64,000 bases of DNA from Cytophagales bacterium. Lineage in GTDB: Bacteria > Bacteroidota > Bacteroidia > Cytophagales > Cyclobacteriaceae. The translations under genes and the position numbers were made by a program. Of the stretch, positions 24,432-32,810 are shown one piece after another. Below the pieces are notes generated by a model. That model saw nothing but the letters and a program-made list of their open reading frames with translations, had not been told where the DNA came from and searched no databases. Where the stretch lies: contig JAFLBQ010000002.1 of NCBI GenBank assembly GCA_017303805.1, positions 1-64,000 of the forward strand, given 5' to 3'. Within the stretch, counting starts at the first letter, position 1, and each line of letters begins with the position of its first letter.

Positions 24432-24971
24432 ATGCCACGCATCTCACCACTACCTGAAGAAAATACTGCTACCGAAGTAAAGATTGCTTATCACCAACAT
24501 AAAGCAATTTATAACGGCCGCATTACCAACATGAAAGCCACGTTGGGGCACTCGTATAATGCTTTCCAAACCTACATGCAGTGGTACCCGCTCTACGAAG
24601 ACGTAAAGCGAATTCTGGGTACGCGGCTATCACCGTTATTTGCCTGGGCAATTTCAGAAGCAGCGGATTGCCCGCTATGCAGTACTTTCTTTCGAAAAAT
24701 TATTATTGATGCGGGCGAAAGCCCAGAAAACTTAGCGCTAACGGTAGAAGAACAGCAACTGCTTACCTTTGGCGCAGCCATCGCCCGGCATAAAGGATTT
24801 GTTGCCGATGAAATTTTTGCACCTATTCGTAAAAAATATTCCGACAAGGACATTGTCGTACTCACTGCTTTCGCGGGAATTATGATCGCTACGAATATTT
24901 TTAATAACGTCATTCATACTGAGATTGACGAGTATCTGGAACTATATAAGAAAGACGTTATCCATCAATAA
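24432..24971 (+). CDS. Carboxymuconolactone decarboxylase-like (AhpD fold) protein
   Basis: This small all-alpha protein has the AhpD-like pattern EAADCPLCSTFF, with a CxxC pair near residue 80, preceded by a helix-rich LGHSYNAFQTYMQWYPL segment. CMD/AhpD proteins act as peroxidase partners or thiol reductases. The frame opens at a TTG at 24420 inside the antiporter gene, but the ATG at 24432, one base after that stop, gives the natural start and about 179 residues. The CxxC again fits the redox theme of the region. Confidence 0.75.
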   Translation: MPRISPLPEENTATEVKIAYHQHKAIYNGRITNMKATLGHSYNAFQTYMQWYPLYEDVKRILGTRLSPLFAWAISEAADCPLCSTFFRKIIIDAGESPENLALTVEEQQLLTFGAAIARHKGFVADEIFAPIRKKYSDKDIVVLTAFAGIMIATNIFNNVIHTEIDEYLELYKKDVIHQ

Positions 24972-24979
24972 CTTCAGCC

Positions 24980-25780
24980 ATGTCACTAACAAATCAGGTA
25001 GCTTTTATTACCGGGGCCGCACATGGACAAGGCCGTGCTACTGCGCTGGCATTGGCAAAAGAAGGTGTACACATTGCCGCTTTTGATGTAGCAAAACCAT
25101 TGAGTTACCCCGGTTATGAATTAGCGAAGCTGAGCGACCTGGAATCGTTGAAGCAGGAAGTAGAAAAACTCGGTGCGAAAGCGCTGATCTTTCAAGGCGA
25201 TGTACGAAACAATGAAGAAGTGCGAAAAGCAGTGGAAGCTACCATTACTACGTTCAAACGAATCGATATTTTATTCAACAACGCGGGCATCTGCGCGTAT
25301 GGTTTGGCCCATGAACTAACCGAAGAAGCCTGGGACTCGATGATTGATATCAATTTAAAAGGAGCGTGGATTACCGCCCGACATATCATACCGCAAATGA
25401 TCGCCCAGAAATCAGGAAATATTATCAACAACTCTTCCATCGCAGGGTTGCGCGGCATGAATCGATTGAGTCATTATGCAACGTCTAAGTGGGGACTTGT
25501 TGGCTTAACAAAATCATGGGCGATTGAATTGGCCCCGCATAACATTCGAGTAAACTCTATTCATCCCACCGGAGTAAACACACCGATGAACGATGGTCTT
25601 GCTGCGTTAGAAGGAAAAACCACCGAAGAAATAGCAGTAGCCTCTGCCGGAAATTTATTGCCCGTGCCGTGGATTGAAACCGAAGATGTTGCGCATGCGG
25701 TACTTTATCTTGTCTCTGATAAAGCAAGATTTGTTACCGGGTCACAGTTTGTAATTGATGCAGGATTGCTGACCCGCTAG
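24980..25780 (+). CDS. Short-chain dehydrogenase/reductase
   Basis: The 266-residue classical SDR has the NAD-binding TGAAHGQGRATALAL near residue 12, NNAGICAYG near residue 103, and the catalytic set Ser (NSSIAG), Tyr and Lys (YATSK). The insertion after strand two (LSYPGYELAKLSDLESL) is like carveol-dehydrogenase or mycofactocin-linked SDRs, although no mycofactocin genes are visible. It probably oxidises a secondary alcohol. It is 8 bases after the CMD gene and 1 base before the permease gene. Confidence 0.88.
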   Translation: MSLTNQVAFITGAAHGQGRATALALAKEGVHIAAFDVAKPLSYPGYELAKLSDLESLKQEVEKLGAKALIFQGDVRNNEEVRKAVEATITTFKRIDILFNNAGICAYGLAHELTEEAWDSMIDINLKGAWITARHIIPQMIAQKSGNIINNSSIAGLRGMNRLSHYATSKWGLVGLTKSWAIELAPHNIRVNSIHPTGVNTPMNDGLAALEGKTTEEIAVASAGNLLPVPWIETEDVAHAVLYLVSDKARFVTGSQFVIDAGLLTR

Positions 25781-25781
25781 T

Positions 25782-27116
25782 ATGTCGATCAAACCGAAGC
25801 TGAACACCTTCGACCTCACCATGATTGTGGTGAGCGTGGTGATTGGCACTGGCATTTTTCGCACGCCCGTAGAAATTGCACAGAAAGCGGTAGTGCCCAC
25901 CATTTTTTTTGCAGCCTGGATTGCCGGAGCCATCATCAGTTTGTTCGGGGCGCTTACGTTAGCGGAGGTAGGATCGCGTTATCCAAAAGCTGGTGGGTTC
26001 TATAAAATTTTTTCTCATTGCTATCATCCCGCTTTTGCCTTTATGGTGAATTGGATTTCCGTGATTGCCAATGCGGGTTCTAGCGCTTCCGTAGCTATAA
26101 TTGGATCCGATTATATCAGTCCGCTGTTATTCCCCAATCTTGATCGTGAAACCGGCACACGCATCACCACCATTGCAGCAGTGCTATTATTATATGGATT
26201 GAATCTGTTAGGAATTAAAATGGGGGCGCGTACACTCAATCTGTTGATGATCATAAAAATTGGGGTAATTATCTTTTTGATTGGCATGGTGTTTTTTAAT
26301 CCAGCTCCCCCGCAATCTTCATTGGTCAATAAATTGACAACAGAAGATTCACTAAAAGCTTTTTGGTTGTGTTTTGTTCCGATCTTCTTTACCTATGGAG
26401 GTTATCATCAAACCATGAACTTTGGTAGCGATGTGCCGAATGCCAACCGAACGATGCCGCGATCTATTTTTATTGGGATGGCCATTGTGCTCGTGCTTTA
26501 CCTGTTGGTTAACTTTTCGTATGTGCAAGTGTTGGGTTTTGAAGGGTTGAAAAATTCTCCTGCGCTGGCGGCAGAAATGACAAGCGTTATTTTTGGAACA
26601 GCAACCTCAAAAGTTATTTCTGTAATTCTATTTTTAGCCGTGTTGGCGTATGTCAATGCTTCGCTACTCTCTAATCCACGCGTATATTATGCGATGGCGG
26701 AAGAAAATGTGTTACCGGCTGCTTTCAAAAAAGTAAATCCTAAAACACAAACCCAGGAAATTGCTTTGAGTGCCTATGTAGCCATCATCATTGTATTTTT
26801 ATTTGCACTGGGCTCACTGCAACAAATCTTAAACTACGTGATGTTCTTTGATAGCATCGGGCTGATTGCAGCGTGTGCAGCTATTTTTATTCTGCGCAGA
26901 AGAGCAAAGCAATCCGGTGAACCAGCGGGTATTTATAAAATGAAACTGTACCCATGGATGACGATTATTTTTATCCTTGGCTATGCATTAGTGAACGTAA
27001 GTGTGATGTATTTTGAACCAAGCACTGCTTTGATCGGATTTATTCTTTTTATTGTTGGCTTGCCGTTATACCTTTTATTACAAAAGATTTTCAAAAAAGA
27101 AATTAGTGCACCGTGA
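25782..27116 (+). CDS. APC-family amino acid permease
   Basis: The 444-residue transporter has 12 predicted spans. The first span VSVVIGTGIFRTPVEIAQ carries the unwound GxG(I)F motif of the APC superfamily; EVGSRYPKAGGFYKIFSHCYHP and FFTYGGYHQTMNFGSDVPNANRTMPRSI follow. The substrate is an amino acid or polyamine and is not predictable. It is the last intact gene of the plus-strand series starting at 22012; the decayed genes at 27113-28192 come next. Confidence 0.9.
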   Translation: MSIKPKLNTFDLTMIVVSVVIGTGIFRTPVEIAQKAVVPTIFFAAWIAGAIISLFGALTLAEVGSRYPKAGGFYKIFSHCYHPAFAFMVNWISVIANAGSSASVAIIGSDYISPLLFPNLDRETGTRITTIAAVLLLYGLNLLGIKMGARTLNLLMIIKIGVIIFLIGMVFFNPAPPQSSLVNKLTTEDSLKAFWLCFVPIFFTYGGYHQTMNFGSDVPNANRTMPRSIFIGMAIVLVLYLLVNFSYVQVLGFEGLKNSPALAAEMTSVIFGTATSKVISVILFLAVLAYVNASLLSNPRVYYAMAEENVLPAAFKKVNPKTQTQEIALSAYVAIIIVFLFALGSLQQILNYVMFFDSIGLIAACAAIFILRRRAKQSGEPAGIYKMKLYPWMTIIFILGYALVNVSVMYFEPSTALIGFILFIVGLPLYLLLQKIFKKEISAP

Positions 27117-27517
27117 AAAATTTTACTTTCCCGGTTATGCTGCTAGGCTCTGCAGAACTACTTGGTCAGCCCAAGGAAACAGAATTGAGTGGCAAAGCCT
27201 AGACATTCACCTATCTGAAATCTGAAATAGGCCAAAAACAAAATCTAAAAAAATTTATTCAGCGCAATTGGTTTGTCCTGAACTCCCTTGCAGTCAAGCA
27301 GGGACTTATTCAATCGTATAAACTGCTGGAAAGTCTGGAAGGAAAAGAGCGGGACTATACAGTCATAGTAGTTTATAATTCCCGCCACGGATATGAGGCT
27401 ATTAAAGAATCTTTCGAAACAATCAGGTCATCAACAAAAAAAGTTTTGATTGACGGAAAAGATTTGCCCTCGCTCGGAAAGATTGTTAAGTTGGAAAGTG
27501 CAATTAAAGAAAGGTAA
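27113..27517 (+). pseudogene. Exported small protein gene with an internal stop
   Basis: From a GTG at 27113, overlapping the permease end, the frame reads a signal-like KNFTFPVMLLGSAELLGQ. It then hits TAG at 27200-27202 and continues in the same frame to TAA at 27515-27517. After the stop it reads FTYLKSEIGQKQNLKKFIQ, NWFVLNSLAVKQGLIQSYK and GKDLPSLGKIVKLES. The continuing frame with protein-like composition marks a recently broken gene. The layout resembles the small exported protein at 22012-22446, but the identity is low. Confidence 0.7.
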
Positions 27518-27549
27518 TAAACATTTTTAAACCTCACGGTTAAAAAAGT

Positions 27550-27706
27550 ATGAACTGTCTCATGTTATTATTACTCCTTTCCGTAAGTAGCCTCCTTCAG
27601 TGTTCAAGCATGCAAACTCCTGCTTTTTGGAAAAGCCGAGCACATTGAACAACTTACGCTTTTAAAACAAGATAGCGCAGGCATGTCTGCCACCCTTAAC
27701 AAATAA
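27550..27706 (+). pseudogene. Frameshifted small lipoprotein
   Basis: ATG at 27550 starts a lipoprotein signal ending SLLQC followed by SSMQTPAF, and stops at 27646-27648. In the neighbouring frame the text continues FGKAEHIEQLTLLKQDSAGM to a TAA at 27704-27706, so a one-base change near 27626 probably broke the gene. Function unknown. Confidence 0.5.
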
Positions 27707-27792
27707 GTCGCTTTGCTAGCGCTCGCTCTGTAAGCCATTATTGCCTATTATATGTCTTATACGTTTGAATTTGTAAAATTCTTTAATTATTT

Positions 27793-27813
27793 AGTCTACC
27801 AGTTCAATAGAAT
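27793..27813. promoter_or_regulatory. Degenerate operator before the ATP-grasp pseudogene
   Basis: AGTCTA, nine bases, then TAGAAT keeps the spacing of operators 1 and 2 with one mismatch. It lies 30 bases before the broken ATP-grasp copy, as expected if the whole control region was duplicated and then decayed. Confidence 0.4.
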
Positions 27814-27842
27814 TTATAAATTGTTAATTTAAATTTCAGATC

Positions 27843-28192
27843 ATGAATCTTTCCAATAAGCCAATAGGCATTTTTTATGAACACCCTACTTGGTTCGGCC
27901 CATTGTTTGCAGAACTGGAGCAGAGACAAATTCCATTTGTTAAAATTCCAGCAGAAGCCCACCAGTACGATCCTTTAGAAAAGGAACCACCTTTTAGTTT
28001 ATTCATTAATCGAATGAGTTCCATTTGCGTGGTCACGTGCAGGGTTATTTTCATGTTACTAATTATTTGTTTCATTTAGAACGATTAGGTGTTCCCGTTA
28101 TCAATGGATTATCTGCGCAGCAAATCGAAAGTTCTAAAGCCAAACAGCTTGCTTTACTATCAAGCTTAGGGTTTAAAGTTTCCAAAGAGTAA
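27843..28192 (+). pseudogene. Truncated, frameshifted ATP-grasp gene copy
   Basis: Residues 1-58 (KPIGIFYEHPTWFGPLFAEL and onward to LFINRMSS) match the N-terminus of the ATP-grasp enzyme at 12408-13415. Near 28020 the frame shifts; in the new frame LRGHVQGYFHVTNYLFHLER and LGVPVINGLSAQQIESSKAK continue the match to LGFKVSKE, then TAA at 28190-28192. The ATP-binding and metal-binding regions are missing. It is a decayed paralogue rather than a functional short protein. Confidence 0.85.
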
Positions 28193-28225
28193 GGATACAA
28201 AGGAGCAATATTTTTCATTATTTTA

Positions 28226-28252
28226 TATAGTCTATAGATTTAGTGGACTATA
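28226..28252. promoter_or_regulatory. Operator 3 upstream of the sterol desaturase gene
   Basis: The outer arms TATAGTC and GACTATA (7 bp, perfect) contain AGTCTA-N9-TGGACT at 28229-28249, one mismatch from the operator 1/2 core. The right arm overlaps the -7 box at 28249-28256, so binding would block this promoter directly. Confidence 0.6.
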
Positions 28253-28256
28253 TTTG
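28249..28256 (+). promoter_or_regulatory. -7 box of the sterol desaturase promoter
   Basis: TATATTTG is an exact TAnnTTTG match 20 bases before the gene start. The -33 position falls inside operator 3 and has no TTG, so the promoter may be weak or need help. Confidence 0.55.
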
Positions 28257-28276
28257 AACGAAATTACCCTTGATTT

Positions 28277-29512
28277 ATGGACTACTCACTCAATTTTGTA
28301 GCCTTTATCATTCCGGCCTTCTTCCTGTTTTTGGGGCTTGAATACTGGCTGGCGAAAAAAAAAAGTAAGACCCCACTATTCACTTATGAAAGCTCTATTA
28401 CCAATATTTCCGTGGGTATTGCAGAGCGGTTATTGAATTTGTTGATAACCGGAAGTTTCTATGGGCTCTACTATTATCTATTCGAACACTTTGCCTTATG
28501 GGAAATACCCAACGTTTGGTGGGTATGGATTTTACTTTTACTAGCAACAGATTTGGTGTGGTACTGGTATCATCGTCTGGGCCATGAAGTAAATCTGTTT
28601 TGGGGAGCCCACATTGTGCATCACCAAAGTGAAGAGTTTAACTACACAGTTTCTGCGCGCATAACCACCATTCAAGCTGTTGTTCGGAATATATTTTGGT
28701 GCCTATTACCATTGGCAGGATTTCACCCCGCGATGGTTATTGCCATTTTGGTTGTTCATGGAACTTACTCCTTTTTTACGCATACCCAAATAATCGGCAA
28801 ACTCGGCTGGCTCGAGCATATTCTTATTACCCCCTCCCATCATGGAGTTCATCATGCCTCTAATCCAAAATACCTCGACAAAAACTATGGCGATATCTTT
28901 GTGTTTTGGGACAAGCTTTTCGGCACTTTTCAGGTTGAAGATGAAAAGGAAAAGCCGATTTACGGTATCACGCATCCGTTAAAAAGTAACAGTTTCCTCT
29001 GGCAACACTTTCATTACTATGCCGAGTTATTTGAGGCCTGCAGACGAAGCGGCAGCGTTTGGAAATCGTTTAAAATTGTTTTTGGTAAACCTGATAGCGT
29101 TGATGCTACCATTCGAAAAGATCTGGAGAAAAAACTATTGCCTGCTAAGGCGCCTTTCCGATCAACCTTTAGATTCAAGGCGTATCTTAATATTCAGATC
29201 ATCACCAGTCTGATTAGTCTGTTTTTGTTTACCCTATATTTTAATCAATTAACTTCAGTAGATATCCTTTTTATAAGCATACTTATCCTGATTACGCTAA
29301 TCAATTGTGGTGCCATGCTGGAGCAACAAAAATGGGTATTTCAAGCCGAGGTAGTCCGGCTACTTCTTGTTTGTACTTACACAAGTATATTGGAACAAAG
29401 TATCGGACTTTTTATTGTAAGTATTCTTCTCATTCTCGCATTTTCAACACTTGAACTTGTCGAAAGCAAGTATTACAAGTTCGTTTACGATCATGAAGAT
29501 TCCAAAACATAG
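28277..29512 (+). CDS. Sterol desaturase/fatty acid hydroxylase family protein
   Basis: The 411-residue membrane di-iron enzyme has several spans and the histidine boxes YHRLGHEVN, HIVHHQSEEFN and HHGVHHASNPK, the eight-His pattern of the fatty acid hydroxylase superfamily. The C-terminal 120 residues add about four hydrophobic segments, a layout known from alkylglycerol monooxygenase-like members. The substrate is probably a membrane lipid. The upstream palindrome links it to the Cys-peptide leaders. The next gene starts 20 bases before its stop. Confidence 0.85.
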   Translation: MDYSLNFVAFIIPAFFLFLGLEYWLAKKKSKTPLFTYESSITNISVGIAERLLNLLITGSFYGLYYYLFEHFALWEIPNVWWVWILLLLATDLVWYWYHRLGHEVNLFWGAHIVHHQSEEFNYTVSARITTIQAVVRNIFWCLLPLAGFHPAMVIAILVVHGTYSFFTHTQIIGKLGWLEHILITPSHHGVHHASNPKYLDKNYGDIFVFWDKLFGTFQVEDEKEKPIYGITHPLKSNSFLWQHFHYYAELFEACRRSGSVWKSFKIVFGKPDSVDATIRKDLEKKLLPAKAPFRSTFRFKAYLNIQIITSLISLFLFTLYFNQLTSVDILFISILILITLINCGAMLEQQKWVFQAEVVRLLLVCTYTSILEQSIGLFIVSILLILAFSTLELVESKYYKFVYDHEDSKT

Positions 29513-30800
29513 ATTACTTGTAATCATAGTTTTGGGTATATATTCCTCGAGTCTTTTCATAAATACGTGCATGGCACAGCAGCCAGATTCCTTGAAGAGG
29601 ATCTGGTTAATTGACCTTGAAATAAGACCGAGAACAGAATACCGCGATAACTATATTTTATCACCTACCGATTCAGTAATTCCTGACTTTCACATCAATC
29701 AACGAAACAGACTAAGAATAAGCTATCAGTCAGAAAGAATTAAACTCATGGGTTCTTTTCAGGAAATCCATCTGTGGGCCAAATCAGATAAAGCATCCAC
29801 GGTAGGCAGTATCAATTTTTATGAATTGTTTGCCGAACCCAGGATTACGGATAAGTTGTCAATTCGAATCGGAAGACAGGGCGTGTTGCTTGATAATGGT
29901 CGCATTTTTTCTGATGCTCCCTGGGCACAGCAAGGAAGGTCGCACGAAGGCGTTAGGATCATGCATAAGATCAAAAATACCTATAATGATTTATTCTTGC
30001 TATTTACCCGCCCATATTCTGATAATTATGATAAGGCCTATTCACCGGTGTCCTCCCATCAGTATAAGTACATGATTATCCATCATCTGAAATTTAAAAC
30101 TGGAAATTACCTGAGTTTAATAACGAATAATGTCGTTGAATTTTTAGAGCAGCAGGATCTTGATAATAAATACAAGCGAATTACCACAGGGGGCAGAATA
30201 GAATGGGAAACGAATAATGTGTATGTTACTTTAAATGGTTTTTATCAATTTGGTAAAAATGCGATGCAGCAGCGTATCAGTGCATATTATCTTCAACCCG
30301 AATTAAGAGTACGGAACAATAAAACTACGTTGCGATTGGGTGCCGAAATATTAAGTGGCAACAAGAGCAATGGAGGGCGAACAATCACTCAGAATTTTGA
30401 TATCTCCTATGGTGTAGCCTGGAAGTTCATGGGAAATATGAATTTCTTCACTCGTTTCCCAGCCGATGTAGGAGGCAAAGGATTGGTAAATCCTTACCTT
30501 TTTGTAATACAACAGTTCCATCCAAAATTCTCTGCAAAAGTAGATTTTCATCTCTTTGCCAATCAATATCAGTTGGAAACCTCCAATGGAGAATTCTTAA
30601 ACAAGTATCTGGGTTTTGAAAATGATATTTCTTTTAAGTATAAACCCATGAAGCTATTGGAATTAAATTATGGATTCTCATATTTAATCGCTCAAAAAGA
30701 AATGGAAGAACTTAATAAAATCATCAATCCAGACAAGATTTCTGTATGGAGCTACCTCATGATTTCTTACACCTTCCAACTTCTAAATCATTCAAAATAA
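29493..30800 (+). CDS. Outer-membrane beta-barrel protein, alginate-export type
   Basis: The open frame starts at a TTG at 29451, but ATG at 29493 begins a proper signal sequence (KIPKHRLLVIIVLG to CMAQQ) and gives about 435 residues. The mature part has IRPRTEYRDNY, RNRLRISYQSE, IRIGRQGVLLDNGRIFSDAP and many alternating strands, as in the alginate_exp outer-membrane porin family. It probably forms a passive or substrate-specific pore. It overlaps the hydroxylase gene by 20 bases, so the two are coupled. Confidence 0.8.
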   Translation: MKIPKHRLLVIIVLGIYSSSLFINTCMAQQPDSLKRIWLIDLEIRPRTEYRDNYILSPTDSVIPDFHINQRNRLRISYQSERIKLMGSFQEIHLWAKSDKASTVGSINFYELFAEPRITDKLSIRIGRQGVLLDNGRIFSDAPWAQQGRSHEGVRIMHKIKNTYNDLFLLFTRPYSDNYDKAYSPVSSHQYKYMIIHHLKFKTGNYLSLITNNVVEFLEQQDLDNKYKRITTGGRIEWETNNVYVTLNGFYQFGKNAMQQRISAYYLQPELRVRNNKTTLRLGAEILSGNKSNGGRTITQNFDISYGVAWKFMGNMNFFTRFPADVGGKGLVNPYLFVIQQFHPKFSAKVDFHLFANQYQLETSNGEFLNKYLGFENDISFKYKPMKLLELNYGFSYLIAQKEMEELNKIINPDKISVWSYLMISYTFQLLNHSK

Positions 30801-30834
30801 AGAAATTGATTTTTTGAAAACAGCAAGAATCAGG

Positions 30835-30865
30835 TTTGTGATCGAACCGTCTCATCCTACCTTTG
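30835..30865 (+). promoter_or_regulatory. Promoter of the Ada-like/alkB pair
   Basis: TTTG (30835-30838), a 19-base spacer and TACCTTTG (30858-30865) form a near-ideal Bacteroidetes promoter. The first ATG lies only 7 bases after the -7 box, so the transcript should be leaderless or nearly so. Confidence 0.8.
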
Positions 30866-30872
30866 TCAGGAA

Positions 30873-31124
30873 ATGTTCTCTCATTCCGAATTAGATAAAC
30901 AAGAACTTCGAAAGCTTATAAAAAATCAATCCATTACGCTGGCAGGCAATAGTCGATTGAAGATTTATGGATTCCTATTCTGCAAATCTGGTAGACGAAT
31001 GAAAAAACAGAATCGTGTGTTTTTTGTTTCAGAAATAGAAGCTTTGAAAAACGGGTATCGGCCTTGCAGAAACTGTACATACAAAAAGTATCAACAATGG
31101 ATTTATTCAATACAGAACAGGTAA
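30873..31124 (+). CDS. Ada-type metal-binding domain protein
   Basis: The 83-residue protein matches the N-terminal zinc domain of Ada: GNSRLKIYGFLFCKSGRRMK, NRVFFVSEIEA and GYRPCRNC. Cys37, Cys65 and Cys68 are present; one of the four Ada zinc cysteines is not obvious. In Ada this domain repairs methylphosphotriesters and triggers the response. Here it stands alone, and its end overlaps the alkB start by 28 bases, so the two likely act together in alkylation repair. Confidence 0.75.
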   Translation: MFSHSELDKQELRKLIKNQSITLAGNSRLKIYGFLFCKSGRRMKKQNRVFFVSEIEALKNGYRPCRNCTYKKYQQWIYSIQNR

Positions 31125-31699
31125 CTAATTTGTTGCCCTTTGATGGCGAGGTGGAATATTTTGGAAAAGTGATGCACCCCGAAAAAGCACAACACTACCT
31201 GCAGCAACTTCTTACCACTATCGAGTGGCGGAATGATGAAGCTGTTATTTTTGGTAAGCATATCATTACCAAACGCAAGGTGGCCTGGTATGGCGATCGG
31301 GATTTTTCGTACACCTACTCGAATATTACCAAACAGGCATTACCCTGGACACCCGAATTACTGGCACTAAAGAATCTTTGCGAAAAGATAACAGGCGCTA
31401 CCTACAATTCGTGTTTGCTTAACCTCTACCATACAGGCGAAGAAGGTATGGCGTGGCACAGCGATGATGAAAAAACTTTAGGGCATCACGCAGCCATTGC
31501 TTCTTTAAGCTTTGGCGCCCCTCGCAAATTTGCTTTCAAGCATAAGCAAACAAAACAAACCGTTTCAATCATTCTTGAAGCAGGGAGTTTGTTGGTAATG
31601 CAGGGCGCTACTCAGGCTAACTGGCTACATCGGTTGCCGCCTACTAAAAAAGTTACAGAGCCCCGAATCAACTTAACCTTCCGGTTAATGGTTGCTTAA
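31097..31699 (+). CDS. alkB: AlkB-type 2-oxoglutarate/Fe(II) DNA dealkylase
   Basis: The frame is open from 31064, but ATG at 31097 gives the natural start MDLFNTEQV and 200 residues. Iron ligands His121, Asp123 (HSDDEKTLGHH) and His178 (NWLHRLPP), and the 2-oxoglutarate arginines Arg190 and Arg196 (EPRINLTFR), are all present. The enzyme oxidatively removes alkyl groups from DNA bases. Short size and the WYGDRDFSYTYS loop are like AlkB homologue 2/3-type bacterial proteins. Its 3' end overlaps the convergent gene by 15 bases. Confidence 0.92.
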   Translation: MDLFNTEQVTNLLPFDGEVEYFGKVMHPEKAQHYLQQLLTTIEWRNDEAVIFGKHIITKRKVAWYGDRDFSYTYSNITKQALPWTPELLALKNLCEKITGATYNSCLLNLYHTGEEGMAWHSDDEKTLGHHAAIASLSFGAPRKFAFKHKQTKQTVSIILEAGSLLVMQGATQANWLHRLPPTKKVTEPRINLTFRLMVA

Positions 31700-32338
31700 C
31701 GCCTCGGCTTTTAATAAATCGTTTATCTGATAGCGGTCGTCTGTTGTAGTACGTTGCAAAGCCTGCAATAGCGCAACAACATTTGGCAGTCCTATTTGCT
31801 GGCTCCATTCAAAAGGTCCAAATGGATAGTTTGTTCCTAACTTCATTGCACGGTCAATATCCTCCCGGCTTGCGGTTCCTTCGGCTGCCGTTATATAGGC
31901 TTCATTAATGATCATGCAAATGATACGCGGGGTAACAAAGCCAATTTGATCGGCCACAACCTCAACGCGTGTGGCCAGGTTGGCGCACGTTGTGGTAAGC
32001 ACCTGTCGGGCATTGTTATTCAAAACACAAACCTCCAATACCTCGCGCTTTAAAAACGTGGGTAGCCCACAAAAACCAATAACGCAGCCGCTGGGCACGG
32101 CCCGCGCACAGGCCGCAAGCGATGTAAAGGTTGTATTCAAAAAAACGGGCACGCGCGTGTGTTGGTACAGGTCACTACCCTCATCCGGTTGTGGTAAAAA
32201 GTCAAAAACAACCTCCGCCCGCTCCAACTTAGCTGCCACATGCGCGTGCTGTTCAGCAAAATCGTACGAATGTTGCTCTCCAAATTTCTGCCTGCACTCC
32301 AGCAGATTTGCCGCGCTTCCAATTACCAGAATGTTCAT
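31685..32338 (-). CDS. 3-hydroxyacyl-CoA dehydrogenase-like protein, shortened
   Basis: The C-terminal half (GFVTPRIICMIINEAYITAAEGTAS followed by DRAMKLGTNYPFGPFEW) is the helical domain of 3-hydroxyacyl-CoA dehydrogenases. The N-terminal half is short (217 residues in total against about 285). It begins NILVIGSAANLLEC without the normal GxGxxG dinucleotide loop, so NAD binding is doubtful. It may be a diverged or non-catalytic member. Convergent with alkB. Confidence 0.75.
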   Translation of the reverse strand: MNILVIGSAANLLECRQKFGEQHSYDFAEQHAHVAAKLERAEVVFDFLPQPDEGSDLYQHTRVPVFLNTTFTSLAACARAVPSGCVIGFCGLPTFLKREVLEVCVLNNNARQVLTTTCANLATRVEVVADQIGFVTPRIICMIINEAYITAAEGTASREDIDRAMKLGTNYPFGPFEWSQQIGLPNVVALLQALQRTTTDDRYQINDLLKAEALSNH

Positions 32339-32395
32339 GCGGGTTTATGTTTTGCGATTACCGATATTTGATCAAAAGTAATACACGTAAACACT

Positions 32396-32776
32396 ATGCC
32401 AAAAGAAGTAATCTACTCTGCCCATGCGCCCGAGCCCATTGGGCCCTACAGCCAGGCTATAAAAATCGGCTCTATGCTCTTTGTTTCGGGGCAAATCGCT
32501 ATCGATAAAGCCTCTGGTAAAATAATTACCGATACCATTGAAGCCGAAACCAACCAGGTGCTGAAAAACCTCGAAGCCGTACTACAGGCAGCCGGTATGG
32601 ATTTTACACACGTGGTTAAGTGCTCGATTTTTTTAAAAGATCTGGGGCAGTTTCCGGTGGTGAATGAAACATATGGTAAAAAATTTAATGCGAATCCTCC
32701 TGCACGCGAAACAGTAGAGGTGAGTCGCCTGCCCAAAGATGCGAACGTAGAAATTTCGTGCATCGCGGTGAAGTAA
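32396..32776 (+). CDS. ridA: RidA family enamine/imine deaminase
   Basis: RidA hydrolyses reactive enamines and imines formed by PLP enzymes, releasing ammonia. The 126 residues are the normal length. The start KEVIYSAHAPEPIGPYSQAI, GKIITDTIEAETNQVLKNLE and the C-terminal PARETVEVSRLPKDANVEI, with the carboxylate-binding Arg, match the family. It is encoded 34 bases before gltX. Confidence 0.93.
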   Translation: MPKEVIYSAHAPEPIGPYSQAIKIGSMLFVSGQIAIDKASGKIITDTIEAETNQVLKNLEAVLQAAGMDFTHVVKCSIFLKDLGQFPVVNETYGKKFNANPPARETVEVSRLPKDANVEISCIAVK

Positions 32777-32810
32777 TTCCTATACCTTTGCTCCTTATTC
32801 TCATTCGTTA

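Noticed and set aside
29451-29492. TTG start for the alginate-export-type protein
   Set aside because: It adds residues with no signal-peptide logic; the ATG at 29493 directly begins a good signal sequence.
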